Shown here: piece after piece, positions 25,785-36,163 of the stretch
Layout: every line of letters begins with the position of its first letter
How positions within the stretch are numbered: the stretch's first letter is position 1
DNA from: Rossellomorea vietnamensis NBRC 101237
Lineage (GTDB): Bacteria > Bacillota > Bacilli > Bacillales > Bacillaceae_B
Length of the DNA: 43,396 nt
Direction: 5' to 3'
NCBI RefSeq assembly: GCF_001591825.1
Contig: NZ_BCVQ01000034.1
Span: forward strand, 1-43,396
The notes under the pieces: generated by a model
The model's input: the letters and a program-made list of their open reading frames with translations, nothing else
Databases searched by the model: none
What the model was told of the DNA's origin: nothing
Position numbers and translations under genes: made by a program

Positions 25785-26438
25785 TTGAATAAGAAGAGGG
25801 AAGTTCATGCTTCGGTTAAGGATGAGCGTTTGGTGGAAAAGCGGCGTGATCAGATGATTCGTGGGGCCGTCTCTCTGTTTAAACAAAAGGGGTTTCATCG
25901 CACCACGACCAGAGAGATCGCAAAGGCCGCCGGATTCAGTATCGGAACGCTGTATGAATATATACGAACAAAGGAAGATGTCCTGTATTTAGTGTGTGAC
26001 AGCATTTATGAGCAGGTTCGATTGGAGCTTGAGGAGCTGGATGTCGGTAAAGGAACGATTGAGAGCTTGAGGCTTGGCATCGCCCATTATTTCAAGGTGA
26101 TGGACCGGATGCAGGATGAAGTGCTTGTCATGTATCAGGAAGCGAAGTCCCTGTCTAAGGATGCTTTACCCTATGTCCTTCGCAAGGAACTTGAAATGGT
26201 CGGGATGGTGGAAGACCTGATCAAAGGCTGCGTAGAAAGCGGAAAGCTTGAGCTTGATGAAAATCAGTGCCATATGCTGGCTCAAAATGTATTTGTCCAG
26301 GGACAGATGTGGGGATTCCGTCGCTGGGCCATGCAGAAACGTTTTACACTCGAGGAATACATTGATCTTCAAATCGAATTGCTTTTTGCAGGGATCATCG
26401 GATTTGAAAAACAAGGGAGAACAGGGGGAGTAATATGA
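25785..26438 (+). CDS. TetR/AcrR family regulator
   Basis: Transcriptional repressor of 217 residues. The N-terminal helix-turn-helix is clear ([32 protein letters not shown], about residues 37-68, read here as the TetR_N pattern) and a helical ligand-binding domain follows. The fold family and neighbours suggest an acyl-CoA ligand. The start is TTG at 25785 with AAGGCGG about ten bases upstream. Its stop overlaps the icmF start as ATGA (26435-26438), so translation of the two is coupled. The TetR-type palindrome before the thiolase gene (20722) is a candidate target, but I see no comparable site just before this gene. Confidence 0.88.
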   Translation: MNKKREVHASVKDERLVEKRRDQMIRGAVSLFKQKGFHRTTTREIAKAAGFSIGTLYEYIRTKEDVLYLVCDSIYEQVRLELEELDVGKGTIESLRLGIAHYFKVMDRMQDEVLVMYQEAKSLSKDALPYVLRKELEMVGMVEDLIKGCVESGKLELDENQCHMLAQNVFVQGQMWGFRRWAMQKRFTLEEYIDLQIELLFAGIIGFEKQGRTGGVI

Positions 26439-29400
26439 GCACGGTTGAGATTTATAAACCAAAGCACCATGTTCGTTTTGTCACGGCATCGAGCCTGTTT
26501 GACGGACATGACGCGTCGATCAACATAATGCGTCGGATTATCCAGGCAAGTGGGGCAGAAGTCATCCACTTAGGCCATAACCGTTCTGTAGAGGAAGTTG
26601 TCAATGCTGCTATTCAGGAAGATGTTCAGGGGATTGCGATTTCATCCTATCAGGGTGGACACGTGGAATACTTTAAATATATGTACGACCTTTTAAACGA
26701 AAGAGGGGCTTCCCATATCCGCATATATGGCGGAGGCGGCGGAGTGATCATCCCGCGTGAAATCAAGGAACTTCACGAATACGGGATCGCCCGCATCTTC
26801 TCACCTGAAGACGGCCGTACGCAGGGTCTTCAAGGCATGATCAATAAAATGATCGAGGAATGCGATTTCCCTACCATCAAGGGAAGCGTGAATCAGGAAG
26901 TCGAGAAGCTTTCAACCGGAGATGTGAATACGGTATCGAAGCTGATCTCCCTTGCGGAATACCAAGTCGGGGCCAATGAAGAAGTGGCAGCGACAGCCCA
27001 GACCGTTTTTTCTGAAATCAAGAGCTTGGCGAAGAAAGCGCCTGTTCTTGGGATCACTGGAACCGGTGGAGCAGGGAAGAGTTCATTGACGGATGAACTG
27101 ATCCGTCGTTTCATCAACGAACTCCCTGAAAAGAAGATTGCGATTCTATCTATCGATCCAACGAAACAAAAAACAGGCGGAGCCCTACTTGGGGACCGGA
27201 TCCGCATGAATGCGATCTTCAATCCCCGTGTTTACATGCGAAGCCTTGCTACCCGTGGGTCGAAGACGGAACTTTCACTGGCGATCAAGGACGCGATCAA
27301 TGTCGTGAAAGCGGCAGGATATGACCTGATCGTCGTGGAAACGAGCGGGATCGGGCAGGGGGATGCGGAAATCGCCGAGATCTGTGATATGTCCATGTAC
27401 GTCATGACGAGTGAGTTCGGTGCGCCGTCCCAGCTGGAAAAGATCGATATGATCGACTATGCCGATTTGATCGTCATCAATAAGTTCGAGCGCAAAGGCT
27501 CTGAGGATGCGAGACGCCAGGTACAGAAGCAGTACCAGCGCAGTCATATGCTGTTTGATAAAGATCTGGATGACATGCCGGTATACGGAACGATTGCCAG
27601 CCAGTTTAACGATCCCGGCACAAATGCATTATTTGCAGCCATCATTGAAACGGTGAATAAGAAAATGGAGCTGGATTGGAAAACGGGCTTCTCCAAAGAC
27701 GTGGACGTTGAAAAGCAAAACGTCATCATTCCAAACAATCGCCGTTATTATCTCCGTGAAATTGCGGAAACAGTCCGTAATTATCATAAAAAAGCAGAAG
27801 AGCAGGTAAACCTGGCACGCCGTTTGTTCCAGCTTGAAGGGGCAATCGAAGCGGTCAATGAAAAAGAAACGAATGACGGGGTCGTAACATCCCTTCAAAC
27901 ATTGAAAGAAGAAGTCGAAAACAAACTGACATCAGAATCGAAACAGATTTTACAAAAATGGGATGACCTTAAAGAAACGTACAGCAAGGATCAATTCATC
28001 ACAAAGATCCGTGATAAGGAGATTGTCACTGAATTAAAGACAAAGAGCTTATCCGGACTCGATATCCCGAAAGTGTCCCTTCCGAAATATAAGGACTACG
28101 GTCAAATTCTGGATTGGGTGTACAAAGAGAATGTTCCAGGCTCGTTCCCTTATACAGCAGGAGTATTCCCGTTCAAACGTAAAGGAGAGGATCCGAAGCG
28201 TCAGTTCGCCGGTGAAGGAACGCCTGAACGGACGAACCGCCGTTTCCACTACCTGTCGAAAGATGATGATGCGAAACGTTTGAGTACAGCATTTGATTCC
28301 GTCACCCTATATGGGGAAGATCCGGATCACCGTCCTGACATTTACGGAAAAGTCGGGGAGAGCGGTGTGAGCATCTGTACGCTGGAAGATATGAAGAAGC
28401 TGTATGCCGGGTTTGACTTGTGTGCTCCTTCCACATCCGTGTCCATGACGATCAATGGTCCTGCACCGATCATCCTTGCCATGTATATGAACACGGCGAT
28501 CGATCAGCAGATCCGCATGAAGGAAGAAGAACTCGGCCGCGTGTTGACGGTGGAAGAGTATGTGGAAGTGAAGGAACAGACCCTTCAAGTCGTCCGCGGA
28601 ACGGTTCAGGCAGATATTTTAAAAGAAGATCAGGGTCAGAATACGTGTATCTTCTCAACTGAATTCGCCCTGCGCATGATGGGGGATATCCAGCAGTATT
28701 TCATCGATCACAAAGTACGTAACTATTACTCTGTATCGATTTCCGGCTATCACATCGCGGAAGCGGGAGCGAATCCGATTTCCCAGCTTGCCTTCACGTT
28801 GGCGAACGGTTTCACGTACGTGGAATACTATTTAAGCCGTGGGATGGATATCAATGCCTTTGCACCAAACTTATCGTTCTTCTTCTCGAACGGCCTCGAC
28901 CCTGAGTATACGGTGATCGGACGTGTCGCACGACGCATCTGGTCGACGGTGATGAGGGATAAATACGGGGCGAATGAACGCAGTCAGAAACTGAAGTATC
29001 ACATCCAGACATCAGGTCGTTCCCTGCATGCCCAGGAAATCGACTTCAATGATATCCGTACGACGCTCCAGGCGTTGATGGCTCTGCAGGACAACTGTAA
29101 TTCCCTGCATACGAACGCTTATGATGAAGCGATCACGACACCGACGGAGGAATCCGTGCGCCGTGCCATGGCGATCCAGATGATCATCACGAAAGAACAC
29201 GGATTATCGAAAAATGAAAATCCGCTTCAAGGATCGTTCATCGTAGAAGAGCTGACGGATCTCGTGGAAGAAATGGTCCTCACGGAATTCGACCGCTTAA
29301 ATGACCGCGGCGGCGTACTCGGATCGATGGAAACCCAGTATCAGCGCGGCAAGATCCAGGAGGAATCCATGTTCTACGAAATGAAGAAGCATTCCGGTGA

Positions 29401-29701
29401 GCTTCCGATCGTGGGAGTGAACACGTACCTGAATCCGAATCCACCTTCTGAAGAAGACATGGACAGTATGGAACTGGCACGTGCCACTAAAGAAGAAAAA
29501 GAAACACAAATCCATAATCTGCGGGACTTCCAATCACAACACAAAGACGAAACCGAAGAAGCCCTCACCCGCCTGAAGCAGGCAGCCGTGGGCGGAGGAA
29601 ACATCTTTGAACAACTCATGGAAACCGTAAAAGTCGCAAGCCTCGGCCAAATCACACGCGCCCTCTACGAAGTAGGCGGCCAGTACCGACGCAACATGTA
29701 A
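26435..29701 (+). CDS. icmF: Fused isobutyryl-CoA mutase IcmF
   Basis: Coenzyme B12 enzyme interconverting isobutyryl-CoA and n-butyryl-CoA (some members also isovaleryl- and pivalyl-CoA), fused to its own G-protein chaperone. It has 1088 residues. Domains: B12-binding (1 to about 140; lower ligand His25 in [10 protein letters not shown], and YGGGGGVI), MeaI-type GTPase (about 190-430; Walker A GTGGAGKS at 209-216, then [10 protein letters not shown] and [15 protein letters not shown]), a linker, and the substrate-binding TIM barrel (about 560-1088; [32 protein letters not shown]). The ATG overlaps the tetR stop. It joins valine-type branched acyl-CoA to straight-chain beta-oxidation, fitting the neighbouring thiolase and dehydrogenase genes. 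Confidence 0.95.
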   Translation: MSTVEIYKPKHHVRFVTASSLFDGHDASINIMRRIIQASGAEVIHLGHNRSVEEVVNAAIQEDVQGIAISSYQGGHVEYFKYMYDLLNERGASHIRIYGGGGGVIIPREIKELHEYGIARIFSPEDGRTQGLQGMINKMIEECDFPTIKGSVNQEVEKLSTGDVNTVSKLISLAEYQVGANEEVAATAQTVFSEIKSLAKKAPVLGITGTGGAGKSSLTDELIRRFINELPEKKIAILSIDPTKQKTGGALLGDRIRMNAIFNPRVYMRSLATRGSKTELSLAIKDAINVVKAAGYDLIVVETSGIGQGDAEIAEICDMSMYVMTSEFGAPSQLEKIDMIDYADLIVINKFERKGSEDARRQVQKQYQRSHMLFDKDLDDMPVYGTIASQFNDPGTNALFAAIIETVNKKMELDWKTGFSKDVDVEKQNVIIPNNRRYYLREIAETVRNYHKKAEEQVNLARRLFQLEGAIEAVNEKETNDGVVTSLQTLKEEVENKLTSESKQILQKWDDLKETYSKDQFITKIRDKEIVTELKTKSLSGLDIPKVSLPKYKDYGQILDWVYKENVPGSFPYTAGVFPFKRKGEDPKRQFAGEGTPERTNRRFHYLSKDDDAKRLSTAFDSVTLYGEDPDHRPDIYGKVGESGVSICTLEDMKKLYAGFDLCAPSTSVSMTINGPAPIILAMYMNTAIDQQIRMKEEELGRVLTVEEYVEVKEQTLQVVRGTVQADILKEDQGQNTCIFSTEFALRMMGDIQQYFIDHKVRNYYSVSISGYHIAEAGANPISQLAFTLANGFTYVEYYLSRGMDINAFAPNLSFFFSNGLDPEYTVIGRVARRIWSTVMRDKYGANERSQKLKYHIQTSGRSLHAQEIDFNDIRTTLQALMALQDNCNSLHTNAYDEAITTPTEESVRRAMAIQMIITKEHGLSKNENPLQGSFIVEELTDLVEEMVLTEFDRLNDRGGVLGSMETQYQRGKIQEESMFYEMKKHSGELPIVGVNTYLNPNPPSEEDMDSMELARATKEEKETQIHNLRDFQSQHKDETEEALTRLKQAAVGGGNIFEQLMETVKVASLGQITRALYEVGGQYRRNM

Positions 29702-29717
29702 CAACGAAAAGAAAAAT

Positions 29718-29751
29718 GAGACTACTGTACACGTGCAGTGGTCTCTTTTTT
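29718..29751 (+). terminator. icmF terminator
   Basis: GAGACTACTG (29718-29727) pairs with CAGTGGTCTC (29736-29745), followed by TTTTTT. Confidence 0.85.
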
Positions 29752-29874
29752 ACAGTAGACCTATATTTGATGATTAGTATGCATAGTTTGAATGATGGTG
29801 GTATGAAGCTTTTTTGGTAGCGTTTCAAGTAGATAGGTTGTTTACGGTTGCTTATAAAAAGACTTGATACTAAG

Positions 29875-29999
29875 TTGATTGAAGCGGAAGGCACTCGACT
29901 CCTTCGGGAACAGCGGGAAAGTTAAGACCCCACAGGCGAAGCCGAGGAGGCTCAACTCACGCCCCGAGGAAAGCGAGTGCCTGAAGCGGAAATCAACCA
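29875..29999. repeat. Dispersed stem-loop repeat A, complete copy
   Basis: Complete copy of repeat A. GGCACTCG (29890-29897) pairs with CGAGTGCC (29974-29981), GTTAAG (29921-29926) with CTCAAC (29951-29956), and the tip is GGC-GAA-GCC. It is bounded by TTGATT and AATCAA. The flanks, 29752-29874 and 30000-30120, show nothing else I can support. Confidence 0.85.
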
Positions 30000-30189
30000 C
30001 GTCTCTCTCATGAAAAATGAAAAAGAAAGCCCAACAAGTTTAAAATCCCGCCAAACCGTCTATCCTTTATACGAAATCAACCAATTTTTAACATGAACTT
30101 AATACTTATAGGGTAAGCTATCCTATATAATAAGAATTATCAGATAAGTAGACAGGGGAAGTACGATACATACGTTTGGATGTGAGAAT

Positions 30190-30372
30190 GTGAAGACCAT
30201 TTTACGCTGCATACTATTCATCATCACCATATACGCCGCCATTCTTTTATACCAATTTCAACTGGGTGCCATCCCATTTTTCCTGCTCTCTTTTTATCTA
30301 TTTTATGAAGCGTTCAGGGTGATCAAAAACGGTCAAAAAGAAGAGAAGTTAGGAAATGGCAGACCATCCTGA
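30190..30372 (+). CDS. Small hydrophobic protein, unknown
   Basis: Possible gene of 60 residues with GTG start at 30190. Two hydrophobic stretches are visible (about 5-22, LRCILFIITIYAAILLYQ, and 27-42, AIPFFLLSFYLFYEAF), then a charged tail (KNGQKEEKLGNGRPS). I do not recognise the family. Upstream, TATAAT at 30126-30131 is a perfect -10 but the -35 is poor, and the Shine-Dalgarno (GGATGTGAG) is weak. The membrane-protein composition and the space before rpoE support a real gene moderately. Confidence 0.5.
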   Translation: MKTILRCILFIITIYAAILLYQFQLGAIPFFLLSFYLFYEAFRVIKNGQKEEKLGNGRPS

Positions 30373-30532
30373 AATCAGATGCGAAAAAAATGCGGGAAAA
30401 ACGAGATATGTCTGGCATAAAGTGATTTATATTGTTTATAATGTTGAATATGGTTAAAATTGATAATGGAGAATTTTTGCCCTTTTTTACTCTACTTAGT
30501 AGAGTGTGAAATAGAGAAAGGAAGTGCGTAAA

Positions 30533-31105
30533 GTGAGTCTTAAGCAATTATCCAAAGAAGAATTGCGTCAAACATCATTCATTGAATTGGCACATGAAAT
30601 TTTAGTAGAGAAAAAGCAAGCGATGGCATTCGAAGAGATCGTAAGCGAAATCAAAGGTTTGCTTGAAATCTCTGATAAAGAGGTAAAGAGCCGTTTACTT
30701 CAATTCTACACGGACTTGAACATCGACGGACGATACATTGCCATGGGAGATAACCGTTGGGGATTAAGAGAATGGTACCCGGTTGATCAAATCGAGGAAG
30801 AGACCGTTCCAACGATGAAATCCAGCAAAAAGAAAAAAGCGAAGAAGAAAGACGAAGATCTGGATCTGGATGATTTCGATGATCTGGATGATGAAGATCT
30901 CGATTATGATGATCTTGATGATGCAGACGACGATGATGATCTGACGGATGACGACGACGATGTCGATGTTGATGATGCAGACGAGGATCTGGATCTTGAT
31001 GAGGACGAGGAAGAGCTCGAAATCGATGAATTCGACGATGTCGACGATGAAGATGAAGACGAAGAAGATGAATTGGAAGAAGAGGAAGAAGAGGAAGAGA
31101 AATAA
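30533..31105 (+). CDS. rpoE: RNA polymerase delta subunit
   Basis: Delta factor of Firmicutes RNA polymerase, which speeds release of weak complexes and sharpens promoter selectivity. It has 190 residues: a folded N-terminal HARE-HTH domain (about 1-90, with FYTDLNIDGRYIAMGDNRWGLR-type core), a lysine-rich joint (KSSKKKKAKKKDED), then a disordered tail of almost only Asp and Glu. I start at the GTG at 30533, eight bases after AAAGGAAG; the GTG at 30524 overlaps that site. In B. subtilis rpoE ends the fadF-acdA-rpoE transcript; here it has drifted away from acdA. TATAAT at 30437-30442 is a possible -10. Confidence 0.95.
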   Translation: MSLKQLSKEELRQTSFIELAHEILVEKKQAMAFEEIVSEIKGLLEISDKEVKSRLLQFYTDLNIDGRYIAMGDNRWGLREWYPVDQIEEETVPTMKSSKKKKAKKKDEDLDLDDFDDLDDEDLDYDDLDDADDDDDLTDDDDDVDVDDADEDLDLDEDEEELEIDEFDDVDDEDEDEEDELEEEEEEEEK

Positions 31106-31123
31106 TCTCTCCCGAATCAGTAT

Positions 31124-31162
31124 GGCTCCCGCCAGGCTTTTGGGCCTTCCGGGGGCCTTTTG
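31124..31162 (+). terminator. rpoE terminator
   Basis: GGCTCCCG (31124-31131) pairs with CGGGGGCC (31150-31157), with inner AGGC/GCCT, then TTTTGATTT. Confidence 0.65.
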
Positions 31163-31204
31163 ATTTGCGTGAAATGAGTGAAAATTCTATCCCTTATTCT
31201 ATGC

Positions 31205-31247
31205 TTGACTTCTACCTCTTAGGAAGGTAGTATTTTATTTGGGCTCC
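31205..31247 (+). promoter_or_regulatory. pyrG promoter with GGGC start site
   Basis: TTGACT (31205-31210), 17-nt spacer, TAGTAT (31228-31233), then seven bases to the initial transcript GGGCTCCC (31241-31248). Starting with GGGC is the hallmark of B. subtilis pyrG, where low CTP causes reiterative addition of G at the 5' end. Confidence 0.8.
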
Positions 31248-31283
31248 CTAAAAAGGGACAGATCACGTATATCACGCTCCCCT

Positions 31284-31313
31284 TACAAGATTGTAAGCGG
31301 GGCGTTTTTTGTT
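31284..31313 (+). terminator. pyrG leader attenuator
   Basis: CGCTCCCCTTACAA pairs with TTGTAAGCGGGGCG (one mismatch, one wobble) followed by TTTTTT. Its left arm has the C/U-rich tract CTCCCCTT that a 5' poly-G tail could capture to form an antiterminator. Confidence 0.8.
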
Positions 31314-31406
31314 TTTATACAGAAGAATGCTTTGACATGACAAGGTTTTAAGTGTGAAGGATCGATTCTTTTAAGACCCCTTACATCTTTACGTATCTTG
31401 ATAATA

Positions 31407-33163
<1,757 letters not shown>

Positions 33164-33177
33164 GATTTGATTGATAG

Positions 33178-33206
33178 AGCCCTCCCGGTTTGGGAGGGCT
33201 TTTTTG
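33178..33206 (+). terminator. pyrG terminator
   Basis: AGCCCTCCC / GGGAGGGCT hairpin followed by TTTTTTG. Confidence 0.9.
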
Positions 33207-33261
33207 TAGTGTTGGGTGATCATTTCCGGAGACCCGCCACAGAATTTTTTTAAAAAGAATA

Positions 33262-33290
33262 TTGACAATATTTCCACATATCGTTAATAT
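33262..33290 (+). promoter_or_regulatory. Promoter of the riboswitch-controlled ABC operon
   Basis: TTGACA (33262-33267), 17-nt spacer, TAATAT (33285-33290). The transcript would start near 33297, about 35 nt before the riboswitch. Confidence 0.65.
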
Positions 33291-33330
33291 AGCGATTATA
33301 GCAAAAGCGAACACAACCAAATTTCATATT

Positions 33331-33438
33331 CTCTTATAAAGAGTTGGCAGAGGGACTGGCCCGATGACGCCCGGCAACCTACCGTTTATGACGGAAAGGT
33401 GCTAAGACCTGCAGGATGCATTTCCTGAGTGATAAGAG
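33331..33438 (+). ncRNA. SAM-I (S-box) riboswitch
   Basis: Conserved S-box core: AGAGGGACTGGCCCGATGA (33350-33368), CCCGGCAACC (33370-33379), AAAGGTGCTAAG (33395-33406) and CCTGCAGGATGC. P1 is a perfect 7-bp helix, CTCTTAT (33331-33337) with ATAAGAG (33432-33438). SAM binding stabilises P1 and lets the downstream terminator form, so the operon should be on when SAM is low. Confidence 0.95.
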
Positions 33439-33456
33439 CACGTTTATTTATACATA

Positions 33457-33489
33457 AACCTCTTTTCTCTTGGGAAAAGGGGTTTTTTT
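33457..33489 (+). terminator. SAM riboswitch expression-platform terminator
   Basis: AACCTCTTTTCTC pairs with GGGAAAAGGGGTT (two wobbles) followed by a T-run. The CTCTT in its left arm can instead pair with AAGAG of the P1 3' strand, giving the antiterminator. Confidence 0.9.
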
Positions 33490-33534
33490 ATTTGAAAAAA
33501 TAGAGGGGGAGACCCTCGGGAGGAGAAAAGAAAG

Positions 33535-34611
33535 ATGAAAAAAGCGGCATCAATACTCGTATTAATCGCACTACTTTTCAGTTTGGCGGCTTGTCAGCCA
33601 AAGGTATCACAGGAGGCGGAAGCAGACGGCGGGGAAGCGACTTCCGATCATCCGTTAGCCAATAAAAAAATCGCCCTTATCATGCAAATCAATCTCGGGA
33701 CATTTTCCGCTCAATACATTGAAGGGGTCAAGGAACAGGTGGAAAAGTTCGGGGGGAAGGTTCAAGTGTTCACTTCGGAAGGCGATCTCGCCAAAATGTC
33801 CTCTAACCTGGACGCGGCCATCAACCAGAAGTTTGATGGGATCCTGATCGACCATGGAACGAAAGAAGCACTGCAATCAGGGGTGGAAAAGGCGAAAGAC
33901 CAAAATATTCCGGTTGTCGTCTTCGATGCGGACGTGGCATCAAAAGGAGTGACGGTCCTCGAGCAGGGGGACAAACAAATGGCTGAACAAACCTTGACGA
34001 AGCTTTCAGATGAGCTTGGCGGCAAAGGTGAAATCGTAAAAATTTGGGTCGCAGGCTTTGCCCCCATGGAAAGACGTCAGGCGGCATACGAAGAATTTTT
34101 AAAGGGGAATCCGGATATTAAAGAAGTCGCGGCATTTGGAGCAGCGAGTCAGAATACAGCGCTTGATACACAGGCTCAGATGGAGGCTATCCTGAAACAA
34201 TATCCAAACAAAGGGGACATCGATGCTGTCTGGGCAGCGTGGGATGAATTTGCGAAAGGTGCCGTCAGGGCAATCGAAGCGGCAGGGAGAGATGAAATCA
34301 AGGTATATGGAATCGACATGAGTGACGAGGATCTTCAGATCATTCAAAAAGACGGCAGCCCATGGGTGGCATCGGCAGCGGTAGATCCGAAAGATATCGG
34401 CAGGGTCCAGGTCCGCTTCCTTTATCAAAAGCTGAACGGAAAAGAAACGCCTGAAAAAGTGAAATTGGACCCCGTGTTCATTGAAAAAACTGCTTTACCG
34501 AAAGAATCGATTACAACGGATCAATTGAGCGAGCATATTGAAGGATGGGGAGCGAGTGAGCAGGGGTATACAGATGAGCTGAAAGAGCTCGAATCTTCGT
34601 TCACAAACTAG
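33535..34611 (+). CDS. ABC transporter substrate-binding lipoprotein, ribose type
   Basis: Lipoprotein of 358 residues with a type II signal: basic start, hydrophobic core and lipobox LAAC with lipid Cys20. A linker to about residue 40 is followed by a periplasmic-binding-protein type I fold (Peripla_BP_4; KKIALIMQINLGTFSAQYIE onward, with FDGILIDHGTKEAL and VVVFDADVASKGV). Such proteins bind sugars or sugar-like nucleoside parts. It is the first gene after a SAM-I riboswitch, so its ligand is probably linked to methionine or SAM salvage. Methylthioribose is the leading guess, since a candidate methylthioribose ABC system under S-box control has been proposed in Gram-positive genomes. RBS: GGGAGGAG. 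Confidence 0.85.
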   Translation: MKKAASILVLIALLFSLAACQPKVSQEAEADGGEATSDHPLANKKIALIMQINLGTFSAQYIEGVKEQVEKFGGKVQVFTSEGDLAKMSSNLDAAINQKFDGILIDHGTKEALQSGVEKAKDQNIPVVVFDADVASKGVTVLEQGDKQMAEQTLTKLSDELGGKGEIVKIWVAGFAPMERRQAAYEEFLKGNPDIKEVAAFGAASQNTALDTQAQMEAILKQYPNKGDIDAVWAAWDEFAKGAVRAIEAAGRDEIKVYGIDMSDEDLQIIQKDGSPWVASAAVDPKDIGRVQVRFLYQKLNGKETPEKVKLDPVFIEKTALPKESITTDQLSEHIEGWGASEQGYTDELKELESSFTN

Positions 34612-34627
34612 AAAGGAGCTGGGATCG

Positions 34628-36163
34628 ATGACGTCTCCACTATTGACTATGTCGGGTATTAACAAGAGCTTTTCTGGCGTGAAAGCCTTGAAAAATGCTA
34701 GATTCGATGTGCGGGAGGGAGAAGTTCATGCCCTGCTGGGAGCGAACGGGGCAGGGAAAAGCACCCTGATGAAAATTTTATCAGGCGCCTATGTCGGGGA
34801 CAGTGGAGACATTACCCTTCTCTCTGAGAAAAGAGTCTATGAATCTCCGAAGGAAGCCAAGGAACATGGCATTCACTGTGTCTACCAGGAAGTGGATACT
34901 GCTATCGTCCCCGAGCTCTCGGTGGCGGAAAATATCTGCCTGGATCAATTCTCGCAAAAAGGTTCCCTCTTCATCACCCAAAAAAAGCTGAAAAAAGAAG
35001 CAGATTCGGCCCTCAAAAAGATCGGGGCCGAATCGATCCCCCTGGATCAGCCCGCCGCTTCGCTAAGTCTGGCTGAAAAGCAGTTGGTCCTTATTGCCCG
35101 TAGCCTTCTTCACAAAGCAAAAGTACTGATACTGGATGAACCGACGGCACCACTCAGTTCTTCAGAAACAAAAAGATTATTCCAGGTGATAGACGATTTG
35201 AAAGAAGAGGGAGTGGGAATCATCTTCATCTCCCACCGGCTGCCGGAAGTGTTTCAAGTTTCCGACCGCATCACCGTGATGAGAGACGGGGAGACAGTCG
35301 GAACGTATGAAACACATCAAACGAACGCCCACGAAATCATAGAGGCCATGCTGGGTGGGGCATTCCAGGCAGATTTCCAGAAGGGCTCCCTTGTGGCAGG
35401 TGAAACACTGTATGAGGTGAAGGGGCTGGGCGATGGCCGGAAAGTGAAGGATATTCACTTATCGGTCAAAGAAGGAGAAATAGTCGGGGTGGCAGGCCTT
35501 GTCGGCGCTGGGAAAACGGAGCTTGCGAAAGCTTTATTCGGCACCTCGCGCCTTGAAGGAGGAGAGTTCTTCCTCAAAGGGAGAAAGCTCAAGATTCACT
35601 CTCCCAAGGACGCGGTTCAAAATGGATTGGCACTCGTTCCCGAAGAGAGGCGGAAAGAGGGGCTGTTCATTCATGAATCCGTTCAGCACAATCTCAGCTT
35701 TCCTTCCTTGAAGAAAGTATCCAACGGGTTATGGATCAATAAGAGGAAGGAACGAAAGCTTGCTCAGGAAAAAATCCGCTCCCTGGGAATCAAGACCGCC
35801 CATGAGAATGTTCAGGCGAACTTTTTAAGTGGGGGAAATCAGCAGAAGGTGTCCATCGGAAAGTGGCTGACGGATGAGGCTTCGGTATTCTTATTTGATG
35901 AACCGACCAAAGGGGTGGATGTGGGGGCGAAAAAGGAAATCTTCTCCCTCATTCAATCCCTCGCCGAAAAAAGGAAGGGTATTCTCTACTTTTCCTGTGA
36001 GTTACAAGAAATCCTGGCGATCTCGGACCGGATTCTCGTCATGTATGATGGCCGGATCGTCAAAGAACTAACAAAAGAAGAAGCGACGCAGGAAACCATA
36101 TTGTTTTATGCTTCAGGAGGGACGGATGTGCATGAAAGGCAAGATACTCGACTTACTATTTAA
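34628..36163 (+). CDS. ABC transporter ATPase, RbsA-type double domain
   Basis: Energises the importer. It has 511 residues with two fused nucleotide-binding domains. Domain 1 has Walker A GANGAGKS (38-45), a degenerate signature LSLAEKQL and Walker B LILDEPTAPL. Domain 2 has a variant Walker A GLVGAGKT, signature LSGGNQQK and FLFDEPTKGVD. The unequal pair is normal for the carbohydrate uptake transporter-2 group. It begins 17 nt after the binding-protein gene with AAAGGAG and its end overlaps the permease by 38 nt. Expression depends on the upstream SAM riboswitch. Confidence 0.9.
   Translation: MTSPLLTMSGINKSFSGVKALKNARFDVREGEVHALLGANGAGKSTLMKILSGAYVGDSGDITLLSEKRVYESPKEAKEHGIHCVYQEVDTAIVPELSVAENICLDQFSQKGSLFITQKKLKKEADSALKKIGAESIPLDQPAASLSLAEKQLVLIARSLLHKAKVLILDEPTAPLSSSETKRLFQVIDDLKEEGVGIIFISHRLPEVFQVSDRITVMRDGETVGTYETHQTNAHEIIEAMLGGAFQADFQKGSLVAGETLYEVKGLGDGRKVKDIHLSVKEGEIVGVAGLVGAGKTELAKALFGTSRLEGGEFFLKGRKLKIHSPKDAVQNGLALVPEERRKEGLFIHESVQHNLSFPSLKKVSNGLWINKRKERKLAQEKIRSLGIKTAHENVQANFLSGGNQQKVSIGKWLTDEASVFLFDEPTKGVDVGAKKEIFSLIQSLAEKRKGILYFSCELQEILAISDRILVMYDGRIVKELTKEEATQETILFYASGGTDVHERQDTRLTI

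Noticed and set aside
30490..30504. CTCTAC-TTA-GTAGAG palindrome before rpoE as an operator
   Set aside because: A single 6-bp repeat in A/T-rich sequence with no second copy; too little to claim a site.
36115..36125. AGGAGGGACGG before the permease as another copy of the dispersed word
   Set aside because: Only part of the word matches, and it is explained by the permease Shine-Dalgarno inside the ATPase coding sequence.
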